From the NCBI RefSeq assembly GCF_032164335.1, contig NZ_CP134152.1:1054001-1118000 (forward strand): DNA of 64,000 nucleotides, read 5' to 3'. The notes beneath the pieces were generated by a model. That model did not search any database and was not told the DNA's origin. It saw only the letters and a program-made list of their open reading frames with translations. This DNA is from Winslowiella toletana (GTDB lineage: Bacteria > Pseudomonadota > Gammaproteobacteria > Enterobacterales > Enterobacteriaceae). Every line of letters starts with the position of its first letter. Within the stretch, counting starts at the first letter, position 1. Below, in pieces: positions 25,467 to 36,282 of this stretch. The translations under genes and the position numbers were made by a program.

Positions 25467-27089
25467 GTGACAGTAAACATTACGCGAGTGACAGGTTGTA
25501 TTCTGGCAGGGTATTTATTGATTGCTATGCATATCCACTGGCCGAATCGTGGTGGTAGCGGTTTTTATCTGCCCTGGAATATGGTTGGAATCATAGTGAT
25601 GATGCTGGTGATAATAATTACCATGCGATTCTCTGGTTCCCCTCTATTCTCTTCGCGGCTATTTTCCGCTTTGTTAGTTGGCGGGGTGATTTTGCTGTTG
25701 CCCGCGCTGTGGAGTGCAGAACCGTGGCTTAGCGAAGTGATGCCGCGCCAGCTGGGATTACTGAGCGGTATATTGTTCTACTTTGCTTTGTTGCAAATTC
25801 CGCTCGATCATCGCTGGCGTCAGCGGCTGCTTTTATTGCTTCTGACAGCCGTTTTCATTGAAGCTATTTTAGGGCTGGTACAATATATTCTGCTGCAAAA
25901 TTACAGTGGCAGCTGGATGGGATTTGATACGAACTATACCCGGCCCTACGGTATTTTCCAGCAGGTTAATGTGATGGCCAGTTTTATGGCATCCGGCCTG
26001 GCGCTGGCGCTCTGTTTGCTGGGGCGCAGGCAAACCAAAGGCCGCATCAGTCAGGGATTGATTGCTGGCGTGCTGGTACTGGCGCCGCTGCTTTTAATGA
26101 TGATTCTCTCACGCGTGGGGTTGCTGGCAGCAATCTTACTGACACCCTTGCAGTTGATCATATTGTGGCATAGTCACCCACGCCGCATGATGTATGCCCT
26201 GGCGCTGATCGCCAGCGGCGTGCTCTGCGGTGTGGTACTGATGCTGCTTAATGGTGCCGCGCGTGAAGTGACTTCAGCAGCGCCAGTGCTGTACCGGCTA
26301 ATTTACTGGCAGGAAGCACTGCGGATGATTGCTGAGCGTCCATGGCTTGGATGGGGCTATGGGCACTTTGAGCATGATTTTATTAATCATTTCAATATTA
26401 ATTACAATATTGAGAGCGTCTCCCATCCGCACAATGAATTGCTGTATTGGGGAGTTGAAGGTGGCCTGTTAAGCCTGACAGGGATTGCCGTCATCACTTG
26501 GGGCGGCTGGTTATTGCTGCGCCGTATGCGTCCTCGCTTGCTTCGCCCGGGAGTATGGCTGGCAACGCTGCCGATTTTGCTGCATATGATGTTGGAATAT
26601 CCGCTGTATCAGTCTGCCGCTCATGCTGTAATGCTATTGTTGCTGCTGCGGGTGTGTGATGTTCGCCGTCAAAATGAGATGCCATTGCAAATCCAGCCGC
26701 TTCTGCGCATTGGGATCGGTGCCATCGCCGCGTTGTTAATGCTGTATATGCTGAACGGTTTGCACAGCTCATTAATTATTACCGCAGTAGAAAAAACGGG
26801 TTTGCAGCAGTTTGACGCGATGTCAAAGGTGATGACTCCAACCCCCTGGCAAGCTCGTTACGACTTTGATGTTCAGCTTCACCAGATGATGAATTACTCG
26901 CAAACTCAGGATCCTGAGATTTTGCAGGGATATCAGCGTTGGGCGGAGAATGAAATCCGCGTGCGGCCCGATGCCAATACCTACTTTAACTTAATTCAGA
27001 TCAGTAGAGTGTTGAATCAGTTAACACGCGCCGCGCAGTTAAAGCGGCAGGCTCAGAAATTATATCCGCAAGACAGTCGTTTCTGGTAA
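25467..27089 (+). CDS. PglL-type O-oligosaccharyltransferase (Wzy_C superfamily)
   Basis: A 540-residue inner-membrane protein with about 11-12 hydrophobic helices in the first 400 residues and a soluble periplasmic C-terminal part. It resembles O-antigen ligase/PglL enzymes. RPYGIFQQVNVMASFMASGL, PWLGWGYGHFEHDF and SHPHNELLYWGVEGG carry the conserved Gln-Asn, Gly-Trp-Gly and His-x-His-Asn features, and LEYPLY is typical of the PglL subgroup. The start is GTG at 25467, with AGGGA upstream. PglL enzymes transfer lipid-linked sugars to Ser/Thr of periplasmic proteins, often pilins. Its place 12 bp after the last pilin gene implies that this pilus is the target; that is inference. WaaL-type ligase is the alternative, but no LPS genes are near. 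Confidence 0.85.
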   Translation: MTVNITRVTGCILAGYLLIAMHIHWPNRGGSGFYLPWNMVGIIVMMLVIIITMRFSGSPLFSSRLFSALLVGGVILLLPALWSAEPWLSEVMPRQLGLLSGILFYFALLQIPLDHRWRQRLLLLLLTAVFIEAILGLVQYILLQNYSGSWMGFDTNYTRPYGIFQQVNVMASFMASGLALALCLLGRRQTKGRISQGLIAGVLVLAPLLLMMILSRVGLLAAILLTPLQLIILWHSHPRRMMYALALIASGVLCGVVLMLLNGAAREVTSAAPVLYRLIYWQEALRMIAERPWLGWGYGHFEHDFINHFNINYNIESVSHPHNELLYWGVEGGLLSLTGIAVITWGGWLLLRRMRPRLLRPGVWLATLPILLHMMLEYPLYQSAAHAVMLLLLLRVCDVRRQNEMPLQIQPLLRIGIGAIAALLMLYMLNGLHSSLIITAVEKTGLQQFDAMSKVMTPTPWQARYDFDVQLHQMMNYSQTQDPEILQGYQRWAENEIRVRPDANTYFNLIQISRVLNQLTRAAQLKRQAQKLYPQDSRFW

Positions 27090-27157
27090 CACGGTTAAGC
27101 GACATCGCTTTTTCTCGCTTCATTTCATCAAAGCCCGATGTTAGTATTTGGCAATCA

Positions 27158-27181
27158 AGACGCTTAGACGTCTAAATATCA
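27158..27181. promoter_or_regulatory. MetJ operator (met boxes) upstream of mtnB
   Basis: AGACGCTT at 27158-27165 and a perfect AGACGTCT at 27166-27173 are tandem 8-bp met boxes, followed by a weaker third unit. The consensus met box is AGACGTCT and MetJ binds at least two in tandem. The site lies 42-65 bp before the mtnB start, so mtnBCD should be repressed when S-adenosylmethionine is plentiful. Confidence 0.85.
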
Positions 27182-27222
27182 AAAAGTATACTACCGCAAC
27201 TCCCTGAAAAATAAGGAAAGGC

Positions 27223-27837
27223 ATGACGGTTTTAGCGCAATTAGACCAGCTGGTTGAGGCCTGCCACTGGATCGGTGCCAAGGGCTGGGCACCGGCAACC
27301 GGTGGCAATATGTCTGTTCGCCAGGATGAAAGCAGCTGCTTACTCAGTGAATCGGGCAAGGACAAAGGCAGTATGACCCGCGATGATTTTATTCAGGTTG
27401 AAATCGCCACTAACCGGGTACCATCCGGGCGTAAGCCGTCGGCGGAAACCGGCCTGCATACTTTGATTTATCGCCTGTTTCCTGAGGCCGGGGCGGTTTT
27501 GCATACCCATACCGTCAATTCTACCGTGCTGTCACGGGTTGAGAAGGGCGCGGCGCTGGTGCTACAGGGCTATGAAATGCAAAAAACGCTTGCCGGTCAG
27601 CAGTCACATCTCGACAGCGTCTCGATTGCACTGTTCGATAACGATCAGGATATTGATGGGCTGGCAAAACGTATTGAGCAGTTTGCCCAGAACAATCCGC
27701 TGCGCTACGGCTTTCTGCTGCGCGGCCACGGTTTGACCTGCTGGGGCAAAGACGTCAACGAGGCTAAGCGCCATCTTGAAGGGCTGGAGTTCCTGTTTTT
27801 ATGTGAGATGCAACGCCGTCTGCTGGAGGCCAAATGA
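27223..27837 (+). CDS. mtnB: Methylthioribulose-1-phosphate dehydratase
   Basis: A 204-residue zinc enzyme of the class II aldolase fold that dehydrates 5-methylthioribulose 1-phosphate in methionine salvage. Visible motifs are [13 protein letters not shown] near the N terminus, [14 protein letters not shown], the zinc site LHTHTVNST, and [11 protein letters not shown]. It is the first gene of mtnBCD, overlaps mtnC by 4 bp, and lies downstream of met boxes. Confidence 0.94.
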   Translation: MTVLAQLDQLVEACHWIGAKGWAPATGGNMSVRQDESSCLLSESGKDKGSMTRDDFIQVEIATNRVPSGRKPSAETGLHTLIYRLFPEAGAVLHTHTVNSTVLSRVEKGAALVLQGYEMQKTLAGQQSHLDSVSIALFDNDQDIDGLAKRIEQFAQNNPLRYGFLLRGHGLTCWGKDVNEAKRHLEGLEFLFLCEMQRRLLEAK

Positions 27838-28523
27838 TTCGTGCGATTGTCACCGATATTGAAGGCACGACCAGCGATATTCGCTTTGTCCATAACGTAC
27901 TGTTTCCTTATGCCCGTCAGCATCTGCAAAGCTTTATTGTGCAGAACCAGCAACAGCCAGCAGTCAGCAGCACGTTAAACGATCTGCGTCAGGAGATTGC
28001 TCAGCCCGAAGCCAGCATCAAGCAGCTAACTGAGACGCTGTTTTCCTTTATGGATGAAGATCGTAAATCCACCGCGCTGAAAGCGCTGCAGGGGATGATC
28101 TGGCGTGAGGGCTATCTGAATGGCGATTTTAAAGGCCATCTCTATCCGGACGTCCTGCCCGCCTTTAAACAGTGGCAATCACAGGGCATTGCACTTTACG
28201 TTTATTCATCCGGTTCGGTTGCTGCGCAGAAATTGTTATTTGGATATAGCGACGAAGGTGATATTACTTCGCTATTCAGCGGCTATTTCGATACCCATGT
28301 TGGCGCTAAGCGCGAAGTCGACGCCTATCGTAATATCGCCAGCCAGATCGATCTTCCCGCCAGTGAACTGCTGTTCTTATCCGATATCCATCAGGAACTG
28401 GATGCCGCACAGCAGGCAGGCTGGCACACCGTGCAGTTAATTCGCGGCGAGGCGGATGCAGAGAGCATCCATCGTCAGGTAAACCGTTTTGATCAGATCA
28501 ACCTGGAGCTGTTTTCCTTATGA
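27834..28523 (+). CDS. mtnC: Enolase-phosphatase E1
   Basis: A 229-residue HAD-superfamily enzyme that enolises and dephosphorylates 2,3-diketo-5-methylthiopentyl-1-phosphate. The HAD motif I variant [11 protein letters not shown] (Asp-x-Glu) is diagnostic for MtnC. Motif II is [15 protein letters not shown] and motif III/IV is [14 protein letters not shown]. It overlaps mtnB and mtnD by 4 bp each. Confidence 0.95.
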   Translation: MIRAIVTDIEGTTSDIRFVHNVLFPYARQHLQSFIVQNQQQPAVSSTLNDLRQEIAQPEASIKQLTETLFSFMDEDRKSTALKALQGMIWREGYLNGDFKGHLYPDVLPAFKQWQSQGIALYVYSSGSVAAQKLLFGYSDEGDITSLFSGYFDTHVGAKREVDAYRNIASQIDLPASELLFLSDIHQELDAAQQAGWHTVQLIRGEADAESIHRQVNRFDQINLELFSL

Positions 28524-29062
28524 GTGCACTGACTATATTCACCGATACCGAAGCCACGCAGCCGGTGTGGCACAGTACTGATGCTGAAGAAATTCGTCAG
28601 CAGCTGAACGCCAAAGAAGTGCGCTTCGAGCGCTGGGAAGCCGATCGCGATCTGGGTGAAAATCCCGATGCAGAAACGGTGATCAATGCTTATCAGCATG
28701 CGATCGATCGGCTGGTGGCTGAAAAGGGCTATCAGAGTTGGGATGTGATCAGTATGCGTGCGGATAACCCGCAGAAAGAGGTGCTGCGCACCAAGTTTCT
28801 TTCCGAGCATACCCATGGCGAAGATGAAGTGCGTTTTTTTGTTGAGGGGGCGGGGCTGTTCTGTCTGCATCTCGACGGTAAGATCTACCAGATCCTGTGT
28901 GAGAAGAACGATCTGATCTCGGTGCCGGCCGGAACGCCGCACTGGTTTGATATGGGTTCCTCGCCGCACTTTACCGCGATTCGTATTTTCGATAATGCCG
29001 AAGGCTGGATCGCTAATTTTACCGGCGACAATATTGCTGACGCCTATCCACGCCTGCCTTAA
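28520..29062 (+). CDS. mtnD: Acireductone dioxygenase
   Basis: A 180-residue cupin enzyme that oxidises acireductone to 2-oxo-4-methylthiobutyrate and formate (Fe form). Metal ligands are in [14 protein letters not shown] (two His and Glu) and in PHWFDMG. It is the last gene of mtnBCD. The product is the substrate of the YbdL-type transaminase encoded about 10 kb upstream. A strong shared terminator follows at 29068. Confidence 0.95.
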   Translation: MSALTIFTDTEATQPVWHSTDAEEIRQQLNAKEVRFERWEADRDLGENPDAETVINAYQHAIDRLVAEKGYQSWDVISMRADNPQKEVLRTKFLSEHTHGEDEVRFFVEGAGLFCLHLDGKIYQILCEKNDLISVPAGTPHWFDMGSSPHFTAIRIFDNAEGWIANFTGDNIADAYPRLP

Positions 29063-29067
29063 TATTT

Positions 29068-29089
29068 CGGGCGGCATTTTCGCCGCCCG
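29068..29089. terminator. Bidirectional terminator between mtnD and mtnA
   Basis: CGGGCGGC at 29068-29075 pairs with GCCGCCCG at 29082-29089 around ATTTTC. It sits between two convergent genes, so it can serve both. The same stem recurs at 31469 and 39218. Confidence 0.75.
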
Positions 29090-29098
29090 TGCCGCTGG

Positions 29099-30124
29099 CT
29101 AACCGCGCGGCTGAAAAATTCCGTCAGTAACCTGCGCTGGCGTCACCACACCGGTATCCAGTATCCAGCCGCTAATCAGCGCCGCAGGCGTGACGTCAAA
29201 CGCCGGGTTATAGACGCTGGCATTTTCTGGTGCCCACTGCACATCACCAAAACTGCCAGCGACGCCGGTAACTTCACGCGCATCACGCTGCTCAATGGGA
29301 ATCGCCGCGCCGTCAGGGCACTGGCTGTCGAGTGTGGTATGCGGTGCCGCGACATAGAACGGAATGCGGTGATAGTGCGCCAGCACCGCCAGACTGTAAG
29401 TGCCTATCTTATTCGCCACATCGCCGTTAGCGGCAATGCGGTCGGCACCGACCCAGACAGCATCAACCTGTTGTTGCGCCATCAGGCTGGCCGCCATCGA
29501 ATCACAAATCAGCTGATAAGGCACCCCCAGCTCACCCAGTTCCCAGGCGGTAAGACGGCCGCCCTGTAACAGCGGACGGGTTTCATCGACCCAGACATTT
29601 GCCACTTTGCCCTGCTGATGGGCAAGCGCAATCACGCCTAACGCCGTGCCGACACCAGCAGTGGCTAATCCGCCGGTATTGCAGTGCGTCAGCAGGCGAC
29701 TGCCGGATTTAATCAGCGCGTTACCGGCCTCGGCGATGCTGTTGCACAGCGCTTTATCCTCTTCCACCAGGCGTAATGCTTCAAAGCTCAGGGCAGTAAC
29801 GAAATTCTTCTGCGCCAGCGCCTGTTTCATACGATCAAGATTATTCATCAGGTTCACCGCCGTCGGCCGTGATGCACGCAGCACTTCCAGCGCGTCTGCC
29901 AGCTGGTTTTGTGGCATGCCACCTTCTGCCAGCAAAGCCAGCAGCAGGCTGGCAGACAGGCCGATCAGCGGAGCGCCACGTACGCGCAGCGCCTTGATAT
30001 GGCCGACCAGCGTGGCAACGTCGGGCGTCGGGCACCAGATCTTTTGTTGCGGCAGCGCCTGTTGGTCAAGGATCCAAAGCTGATTGTCACGGACTTGTAA
30101 GCTGGTAGTGCTGAGTGTCTGCAT
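29099..30124 (-). CDS. mtnA: Methylthioribose-1-phosphate isomerase
   Basis: A 341-residue eIF2B-related isomerase converting methylthioribose 1-phosphate to methylthioribulose 1-phosphate. Catalytic Cys lies in [15 protein letters not shown] and catalytic Asp in [30 protein letters not shown] is the N-terminal signature. It is divergent from mtnK, with a met box in the 122-bp gap, so both should respond to MetJ. Confidence 0.94.
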   Translation of the reverse strand: MQTLSTTSLQVRDNQLWILDQQALPQQKIWCPTPDVATLVGHIKALRVRGAPLIGLSASLLLALLAEGGMPQNQLADALEVLRASRPTAVNLMNNLDRMKQALAQKNFVTALSFEALRLVEEDKALCNSIAEAGNALIKSGSRLLTHCNTGGLATAGVGTALGVIALAHQQGKVANVWVDETRPLLQGGRLTAWELGELGVPYQLICDSMAASLMAQQQVDAVWVGADRIAANGDVANKIGTYSLAVLAHYHRIPFYVAAPHTTLDSQCPDGAAIPIEQRDAREVTGVAGSFGDVQWAPENASVYNPAFDVTPAALISGWILDTGVVTPAQVTDGIFQPRG

Positions 30125-30177
30125 GTGATTTAAATCCCTGTTGCGTTAATGCTGCATATTGTGCCAACATGCAAAGC

Positions 30178-30201
30178 GGATGTATAGACGTCTGAACGGC
30201 T
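30178..30201. promoter_or_regulatory. MetJ operator between mtnA and mtnK
   Basis: A perfect met box AGACGTCT lies at 30186-30193. The 8-bp units on either side each match the consensus at five of eight positions, giving a tandem array as MetJ requires. It lies in the divergent promoter region and probably controls both genes. Confidence 0.8.
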
Positions 30202-30246
30202 TGTTCTGATTATAAAAGTATAAAAAGTGTTGAGAGGAAGAAGGCA

Positions 30247-31446
30247 ATGTCGCAATACCGTACGTTCACTGCCACCGATGCTGTGGAATATGCCCGACAA
30301 TTTGGCGGTCTGAGCGATCCCGCTTCGCTGGTGGACGCACAGGAAATTGGCGATGGTAACCTTAACCTGGTGTTCAAGATTTTCGATAACGCAGGGCAGA
30401 GCCGGATTATCGTTAAGCAGGCGCTGCCTTATGTGCGCTGCGTAGGCGAATCCTGGCCGCTGACGCTGGACCGTGCGCGGCTGGAAGCGGAAACGTTGCA
30501 GGTGCACGGTAGTTTCTGTCCGCAGCACACCGTCAAAATTCTCCATTTCGATACCGATCTCGCGGTTATGGTGATGGAAGATCTCTCTGATCATGCCATC
30601 TGGCGCGGTGAGTTGGTTAAAGGCAGTTATTATCCGCAGGCGGCAAAACAGCTGGGTGAATATCTGGCGCAGACATTGTTCCACACTTCTGATTTCTTCC
30701 AGCACCCGCACGCCAAAAAAGCCGATGTGATCCGGTTTACCAATCCCGAGCTGTGCGAAATGACTGAGGATCTGTTCTTTAACGATCCCTATCAGGTGCA
30801 TGAACGTAATGCTTATCCGCCATCGCTGGAGGAGTATGTTGCCACGCTGCGGGATGATGCCGAGCTGAGAATAGCCGTCGCCGGGCTAAAACATCGTTTT
30901 CTGTCGCAGGCGGAAGCGCTGCTGCACGGTGATATCCACAGCGGCTCGATCTTTGTTACGCAGGAAAGCCTGAAAGCCATTGATGCTGAATTTGGTTTCT
31001 ATGGCCCGATTGGCTTTGACGTAGGCACTGCGTTGGGCAATCTGCTGATTAACTACTGCGCGTTGCCGGGCCTGCTGGCTGCGCGTGAAGCGGCGGCGGG
31101 TCGCGAACAGCGCTTAACCGATGTGCGTGAAGTGTGGCAGGCGTTTACCGCACGTTTCCTCGCGCTGGCGGCAGAGAAAACCCGCGACCAGGCTCTGGCG
31201 TATCCGGGCTATGCCGAGGCGTTTTTGCAGAAGGTATTGCAGGACACGATTGGATTTTGTGGTACTGAACTGATTCGTCGTACCGTTGGTATCTCTCAAG
31301 TGGCGGATATCAAGAACATCGATCACCAGCCGATGCGTGAAGAGTGTTTACGTCATGCGATTAGCTTAGGTAAAACGCTGATTCTGGCGGCACCTCACGT
31401 GCAGGATATTGATGCACTGATTGCCCGGATTCGTCAGAACGGTTGA
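30247..31446 (+). CDS. mtnK: Methylthioribose kinase
   Basis: A 399-residue kinase of the aminoglycoside-phosphotransferase/protein-kinase-like fold that phosphorylates 5-methylthioribose. Visible are [15 protein letters not shown] (nucleotide loop), [29 protein letters not shown], and the catalytic loop [13 protein letters not shown] with the metal site [21 protein letters not shown] lies upstream of the start. A strong terminator follows at 31469. Confidence 0.95.
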   Translation: MSQYRTFTATDAVEYARQFGGLSDPASLVDAQEIGDGNLNLVFKIFDNAGQSRIIVKQALPYVRCVGESWPLTLDRARLEAETLQVHGSFCPQHTVKILHFDTDLAVMVMEDLSDHAIWRGELVKGSYYPQAAKQLGEYLAQTLFHTSDFFQHPHAKKADVIRFTNPELCEMTEDLFFNDPYQVHERNAYPPSLEEYVATLRDDAELRIAVAGLKHRFLSQAEALLHGDIHSGSIFVTQESLKAIDAEFGFYGPIGFDVGTALGNLLINYCALPGLLAAREAAAGREQRLTDVREVWQAFTARFLALAAEKTRDQALAYPGYAEAFLQKVLQDTIGFCGTELIRRTVGISQVADIKNIDHQPMREECLRHAISLGKTLILAAPHVQDIDALIARIRQNG

Positions 31447-31468
31447 TTGGGGTACATATAATTAAAAC

Positions 31469-31488
31469 GGGCGGCGGGAACGCCGCCC
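31469..31488. terminator. Bidirectional terminator between mtnK and fadE
   Basis: GGGCGGCG at 31469-31476 pairs with CGCCGCCC at 31481-31488 around GGAA. It lies between convergent genes. The stem is nearly identical to those at 29068 and 39218. Confidence 0.75.
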
Positions 31489-31499
31489 TGGAGGAGTAT

Positions 31500-33944
31500 T
31501 TACGCCGCCTCAATCTTTCTCGCCGGTTTTTCTTCCTTTAGCGGCTGAGTCGCCAGCGCTTCGGCGTCAAAGTCATCGACGTTAATCGAGCGCAGACGGC
31601 TCTGCTCCGCACGATTCAGCGTTTGCGCTTCCTGTTCATTGATCCAGCCTTCCTGCAAACCACGTGTTGCCAGTTTATCCAGCCGGGTAAACGACAGATT
31701 TTTCTTCAGCTGTTTGCACAGGCGGTCGTGAATCACTTCTGCCGCCATCACATCCTGCAACGCCTCTTCCAGCTGACCTGCCGGGTTATTTTCACCAGGC
31801 GTCAGATACTGACCCCGGCCTAAACGGCTGCGTGTCGCCGACGGCAGTTGCAGAATTCGCGCCAGTTTATGATCGAGACGATCAGACGGGGCGCGACAGT
31901 GACGGCCGGTCGGGAAAATCACCACGCGCAGCACGCCAGCCACCAGACGATTCGGGAAGTTGCGCAGCAAGTCATCAATGGCGATCTCTGCCTGATTCAG
32001 TGCATCCTGCACGCCCCAGTGCACCAGCGGCAGATCCGCTTCGTTGCGACCTTCATCTTCATAGCGTTTCAGCGCCGCCGAAGCCAGATACAGCTGACTG
32101 AGAATATCGCCCAGTCGCGCCGAAATTCGTTCACGACGTTTCAGACTGCCGCCCAGCACCGACATCGATATATCCGACAGTAACGCAAGGTTGGCGCTGA
32201 TGCGGTTCAGATGCTGATAGTAACGGCGGGTGGCGTCGCGGGTCGGCGTTTTACTGGTGCGCCCGCCGGTCAGGCCCAGCCACAGGCTGCGCATTTTATT
32301 ACTGCCAACGTGACCAATATGGCTGAACAGTGCGCGATCAAAAGCATTAACGTCATTGCTCTGCGCCGCCGCCATTTCCTGCAATACATACGGATGACAG
32401 CGAATCGCCCCCTGGCCAAAGATAATCATACTGCGGGTCAGGATATTGGCACCTTCAACGGTAATCGCAATCGGTGCGCCCTGATAAGCGCGGGCGAGGA
32501 AATTACCGCTGCCGAGCATAATGCCTTTGCCACCGGCGATATCCATGGCATCGACAATGGCGCGCTGACCGCGATGAGTACAGTGATATTTAACAATCGC
32601 CGACAGCACCGCCGGTTTTTCTCCCAGCACGATGCCATAAGTAATCAGCGATGCCGCCGCGTCCATCACGTAAGCATTACCGGCGATGCGCGCTAATGGC
32701 TCTTCAATCCCTTCCATTTTGCCGATGGGCAGTTTGAACTGACGACGAATATGCGCGTAAGCACCTATTGCCAGCGCGATAGTTTTTACGCTACCGGTTG
32801 AGTTGGAGGGCAGGGTAATACCGCGACCGACGGACAGGCATTCCACCAGCATGCGCCAGCCCTGGCCGGCCATTTTTGGCCCACCGATGATGTAATCGAT
32901 CGGAACGAAAATATCCCGGCCCTGCGTCGGACCGTTCTGGAACGGCACGTTAAGCGGGAAGTGGCGACGGCCAATTTCCACACCCGGCGTGCTGGTCGGA
33001 ATCAGCGCACAGGTAATGCCCAGATCTTCGCTGTCACCCAGCAGATGTTGCGGATCCGACAGTTTGAACGCCAATCCCAGCACGGTAGCAATAGGTGCCA
33101 GCGTAATATAGCGCTTGTTCCAGGTCAGGCGCATGCCCAGCACCTGTTGGCCCTGCCAGTCGCCCATGCAGACCACGCCGATATCGGGAATCGCGCCGGC
33201 ATCGGAGCCCGCTTCCGGGCTGGTCAGGGCAAAGCATGGAATCTCCTGACCGCGCGCCAGCCGTGGCAGATAGTGATCTTTCTGCTCTTCAGTACCGTAA
33301 TGCTGCAGCAATTCGCCCGGGCCGAGTGAGTTCGGCACGCCAACGGTAATCGCCAGAATACCCGATATCCCGGCCAGTTTTTGCAGTACCTGCGCCTGGG
33401 CGTAAGCGGAAAATTCCAGCCCGCCATACTCTTTTTGGATGATCATGGCGAAGAAGCGATGTTCTTTCAGATACGCCCACAGCTCCGGCGGCAGATCGGC
33501 CATCTCATGGGTGATCTGAAAGTCATTGGCCATACGGCAGGCTTCGGCTACCGGACCATCAAGGAATGCCTGCTCGGCTTCCGTCAGGCGCGGCTGCGGA
33601 TAATTGTGCAGTTTTTCCCAGTCAGGATTGCCGCGAAACAGATCGCCTTCCCACCAGGTGGTACCGGCATCAATGGCTTCTTTTTCAGTGCGCGACATGG
33701 GTGGCATGACTTTCTGAAAAGTTTGCAGCATCGGTTTAGAGAACATCGCCCGGCGTACCGACAGCAGATTAAACGGCAGCAGGATAAGTACCAGTGGCAC
33801 CAGTAGCCATGGCGTCCAGAGTGATAACATCGCCATAGCCGCCGTCCACACCAGTAGAATCAGGCTACTGAGCATCAGATTTACGCGGTGATAGAAGAGT
33901 GCGCCTGTCAGCACAATCGTCGCGATAATACTGAGAACCATCAT
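31500..33944 (-). CDS. fadE: Acyl-CoA dehydrogenase
   Basis: An 814-residue acyl-CoA dehydrogenase, the same length as E. coli FadE, catalysing the first step of fatty acid beta-oxidation. Residues about 1-65 hold two or three hydrophobic segments that place it at the membrane. The core has [19 protein letters not shown] (substrate/FAD region), [15 protein letters not shown], and the C-terminal block [15 protein letters not shown]. It is next to gmhA in opposite orientation, as in E. coli. The start may be either of two adjacent ATGs (33944 or 33941). Confidence 0.95.
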   Translation of the reverse strand: MMVLSIIATIVLTGALFYHRVNLMLSSLILLVWTAAMAMLSLWTPWLLVPLVLILLPFNLLSVRRAMFSKPMLQTFQKVMPPMSRTEKEAIDAGTTWWEGDLFRGNPDWEKLHNYPQPRLTEAEQAFLDGPVAEACRMANDFQITHEMADLPPELWAYLKEHRFFAMIIQKEYGGLEFSAYAQAQVLQKLAGISGILAITVGVPNSLGPGELLQHYGTEEQKDHYLPRLARGQEIPCFALTSPEAGSDAGAIPDIGVVCMGDWQGQQVLGMRLTWNKRYITLAPIATVLGLAFKLSDPQHLLGDSEDLGITCALIPTSTPGVEIGRRHFPLNVPFQNGPTQGRDIFVPIDYIIGGPKMAGQGWRMLVECLSVGRGITLPSNSTGSVKTIALAIGAYAHIRRQFKLPIGKMEGIEEPLARIAGNAYVMDAAASLITYGIVLGEKPAVLSAIVKYHCTHRGQRAIVDAMDIAGGKGIMLGSGNFLARAYQGAPIAITVEGANILTRSMIIFGQGAIRCHPYVLQEMAAAQSNDVNAFDRALFSHIGHVGSNKMRSLWLGLTGGRTSKTPTRDATRRYYQHLNRISANLALLSDISMSVLGGSLKRRERISARLGDILSQLYLASAALKRYEDEGRNEADLPLVHWGVQDALNQAEIAIDDLLRNFPNRLVAGVLRVVIFPTGRHCRAPSDRLDHKLARILQLPSATRSRLGRGQYLTPGENNPAGQLEEALQDVMAAEVIHDRLCKQLKKNLSFTRLDKLATRGLQEGWINEQEAQTLNRAEQSRLRSINVDDFDAEALATQPLKEEKPARKIEAA

Positions 33945-34171
33945 AATGAACCGCTCCGTAAGTAGTAAGAGGTCTGACCTGTTGAAACCGTTACTACAGG
34001 TTTAGAGCAGATAAGGTTTGTTAGCAATGTGTTTACATAATAATTACAACCTGGCTCACACTCCGGCCGCATCAAAAGTCAAAGCTGCCGCTAGTGCTGC
34101 GCGATGCTTTTCGCTTACCCCCCATTCCGGTAAACTTGGCGCTGACTCTCTTTCCTCCAAAGGACATCCCT

Positions 34172-34750
34172 ATGTACCAGGATATTATTCGTTCAGAGCT
34201 AAATGAAGCCGCCGATACCCTTAATAAATTTCTGAGCGACGATGCCAACATCCATGCCATTCAGCGTGCAGCGGTGCTGCTGGCTGACTCCTTTAAAGCC
34301 GGTGGCAAAGTGCTCTCCTGCGGTAACGGCGGTTCACATTGCGATGCAATGCACTTCGCGGAAGAGCTGACCGGCCGTTATCGTGACAACCGTCCGGGCT
34401 ACCCGGGGATTGCCATTTCTGACGTCAGTCATATCTCCTGCGTCAGCAATGACTTCGGTTATGATCACGTGTTCTCACGTTATATTGAAGCGGTAGGCCG
34501 CAGCGGTGATGTGCTGCTGGGTATTTCTACTTCCGGCAACTCTGCGAACGTGATCAAAGCGATTGAAGCGGCACGGGCGCAGGGGATGAAAGTGATCACC
34601 CTGACCGGCAAAGACGGCGGTAAAATGGCTGGATCAGCAGACGTGGAGATTCGCGTACCGCATTTCGGCTATGCTGACCGTATTCAGGAAATTCACATTA
34701 AAGTGATTCATATCCTGATTCTGTTAATTGAAAAAGAGATGGTCAAGTAA
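34172..34750 (+). CDS. gmhA: Sedoheptulose-7-phosphate isomerase
   Basis: A 192-residue SIS-domain enzyme making D-glycero-D-manno-heptose 7-phosphate for LPS inner core. [20 protein letters not shown] and [18 protein letters not shown] are the phosphosugar-binding motifs. I chose the ATG at 34172 ([10 protein letters not shown]), with AAAGGA upstream and the length of E. coli GmhA. Backbone position matches E. coli lpcA. A terminator follows at 34760. Confidence 0.96.
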   Translation: MYQDIIRSELNEAADTLNKFLSDDANIHAIQRAAVLLADSFKAGGKVLSCGNGGSHCDAMHFAEELTGRYRDNRPGYPGIAISDVSHISCVSNDFGYDHVFSRYIEAVGRSGDVLLGISTSGNSANVIKAIEAARAQGMKVITLTGKDGGKMAGSADVEIRVPHFGYADRIQEIHIKVIHILILLIEKEMVK

Positions 34751-34759
34751 GCCACGCCT

Positions 34760-34779
34760 TTCCCCCGCCTGCGGGGGAA
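34760..34779 (+). terminator. Terminator after gmhA
   Basis: TTCCCCCGC at 34760-34768 pairs with GCGGGGGAA at 34771-34779, with TTTACTGATTT after it. The yafJ start is 25 bp further on, so part of yafJ expression may come from read-through. Confidence 0.65.
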
Positions 34780-34803
34780 TTTACTGATTTCGAGGTCATC
34801 ACT

Positions 34804-35571
34804 ATGTGCGAACTGCTCGGGATGAGCGCAAACGTCCCAACGGACATCTGCTTTAGCTTTACCGGCCTGGTGCAACGTGGTGGGGGGACCGGGCCGCATA
34901 AAGACGGTTGGGGAATTACCTTTTACGAAGGTAAAGGGTGCCGCACATTTAAAGATCCGCAGCCGAGTTATAATTCGCCGATTGCGCGGCTGGTGCAGGA
35001 CTATCCAATTAAATCACACTCGGTAGTGGCGCATATTCGTCAGGCTAACCGCGGTGAAGTCTCGTTGGAAAATACCCATCCGTTTACCCGTGAGGTGTGG
35101 GGGCGCAACTGGACCTATGCTCATAATGGTCAGTTGAAAGGCTATCGCGGGCTGGAAACCGGTCAGTTCCGTCCGATTGGTGAGACCGACAGTGAGAAGG
35201 CATTCTGCTGGCTGCTGCATAAGCTGACCAGCCGTTATCCGCGTACGCCGGGCAACTGGCCGGCGGTATTTCGTTATATTGCTGAACTGGCGGCGGAACT
35301 GCGCGAGAAAGGCGTATTTAATATGCTGCTGTCGGATGGGCGTTATCTGATGGCGTTCTGCTCGACCAATCTGTTCTGGATCACCCGTCGTGCGCCGTTT
35401 GGCAAAGCCAAATTGCTCGATCAGGATGTGGAAATTGATTTTCAGAAGCAGACCACGCCAAATGACGTGGTCACAGTGATCGCGACACAGCCGCTAACCG
35501 GCAATGAAACCTGGAACAAAATTGAACCCGGAGAGTGGGTGCTATTTTGTCTTGGTGAGCGCGAAGAATGA
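34804..35571 (+). CDS. yafJ: Class II glutamine amidotransferase YafJ
   Basis: A 255-residue protein with an N-terminal nucleophile cysteine exposed after Met removal ([14 protein letters not shown]). The rest shows the glutamine amidotransferase class II fold: [36 protein letters not shown], and [12 protein letters not shown]. The acceptor reaction is not known. It overlaps the 3' end of convergent yafK by 30 bp. Gene order as in E. coli. Confidence 0.92.
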   Translation: MCELLGMSANVPTDICFSFTGLVQRGGGTGPHKDGWGITFYEGKGCRTFKDPQPSYNSPIARLVQDYPIKSHSVVAHIRQANRGEVSLENTHPFTREVWGRNWTYAHNGQLKGYRGLETGQFRPIGETDSEKAFCWLLHKLTSRYPRTPGNWPAVFRYIAELAAELREKGVFNMLLSDGRYLMAFCSTNLFWITRRAPFGKAKLLDQDVEIDFQKQTTPNDVVTVIATQPLTGNETWNKIEPGEWVLFCLGEREE

Positions 35572-36282
35572 TCCAGATGGTGCTGACGGGTCGCTAATTA
35601 TCGGGCTGCCATTCAGCACATATTTGCCAGAGTTTACGCTGACGTTGGGCGGCTGGCGATGCTCAACAAAATAGGCATATCCCGGCTGCAACTGCTTCCA
35701 GAACGCAGCAAAGTATGAGTTGCGATGGCGCTGCATATTACTTTCCGTCATGCGGAATGGATAAATACTGACGCTAATCTCTGACTGACCGTTTCGCAGT
35801 GCCGCATTGACGTAAGTAAAGATCTCATCCATATAGGCGTTTGTCATGGCATAGCAGCCGACTGACACGCAATCACCATGAATCATCAGATATTTACCGT
35901 CATAGCCCTGCTGACGATCGTACTCATTAGGAAAACCGATATTGATGGCGCGATAAAATCGACTGTCCGGTTTTAACTGGCGCTGGGTAACGGTGTAGAA
36001 ACCTTCCGGGCTTTTAAAATCGCCCTGACGCTGCTTTGGGCCCAGCCCGCCGGAAAAATTACAGATGCGATAGCTATCCAGCAGGCGATATTCGTTGCCG
36101 ATTTTTCCGTACAGTTCCAGCATCCGCTCTTCTTTGAAGATTTGCAGATAAACCGGCGTACCGATTAATTGTTTCTTTAACTCTTTGCTTACCGGAGCCA
36201 ACGGCTGAACAGGTTCAGATACGGTGGCCATGCTGACGGCTGGCATAAAAATCATCGCAAACAGCAGTGCGATTTTGCCCAT
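35542..36282 (-). CDS. yafK: L,D-transpeptidase-family protein YafK (DpaA)
   Basis: A 246-residue periplasmic protein with a signal peptide ([19 protein letters not shown]) and a YkuD-type catalytic domain. The catalytic stretch is [19 protein letters not shown] with the essential His and Cys. In E. coli, YafK (renamed DpaA) releases Braun lipoprotein from peptidoglycan. I chose the ATG at 36282, which gives exactly the E. coli length; a longer frame to 36339 would break the signal peptide. Tail-to-tail overlap with yafJ. Confidence 0.93.
   Translation of the reverse strand: MGKIALLFAMIFMPAVSMATVSEPVQPLAPVSKELKKQLIGTPVYLQIFKEERMLELYGKIGNEYRLLDSYRICNFSGGLGPKQRQGDFKSPEGFYTVTQRQLKPDSRFYRAINIGFPNEYDRQQGYDGKYLMIHGDCVSVGCYAMTNAYMDEIFTYVNAALRNGQSEISVSIYPFRMTESNMQRHRNSYFAAFWKQLQPGYAYFVEHRQPPNVSVNSGKYVLNGSPIISDPSAPSGSFFALTKTK

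Noticed and set aside
25467..27089. O-antigen polymerase/ligase of an LPS locus
   Set aside because: There are no LPS or capsule genes near, and the gene is coupled to a pilin gene; PglL-type features fit better, though a phylogeny is needed.
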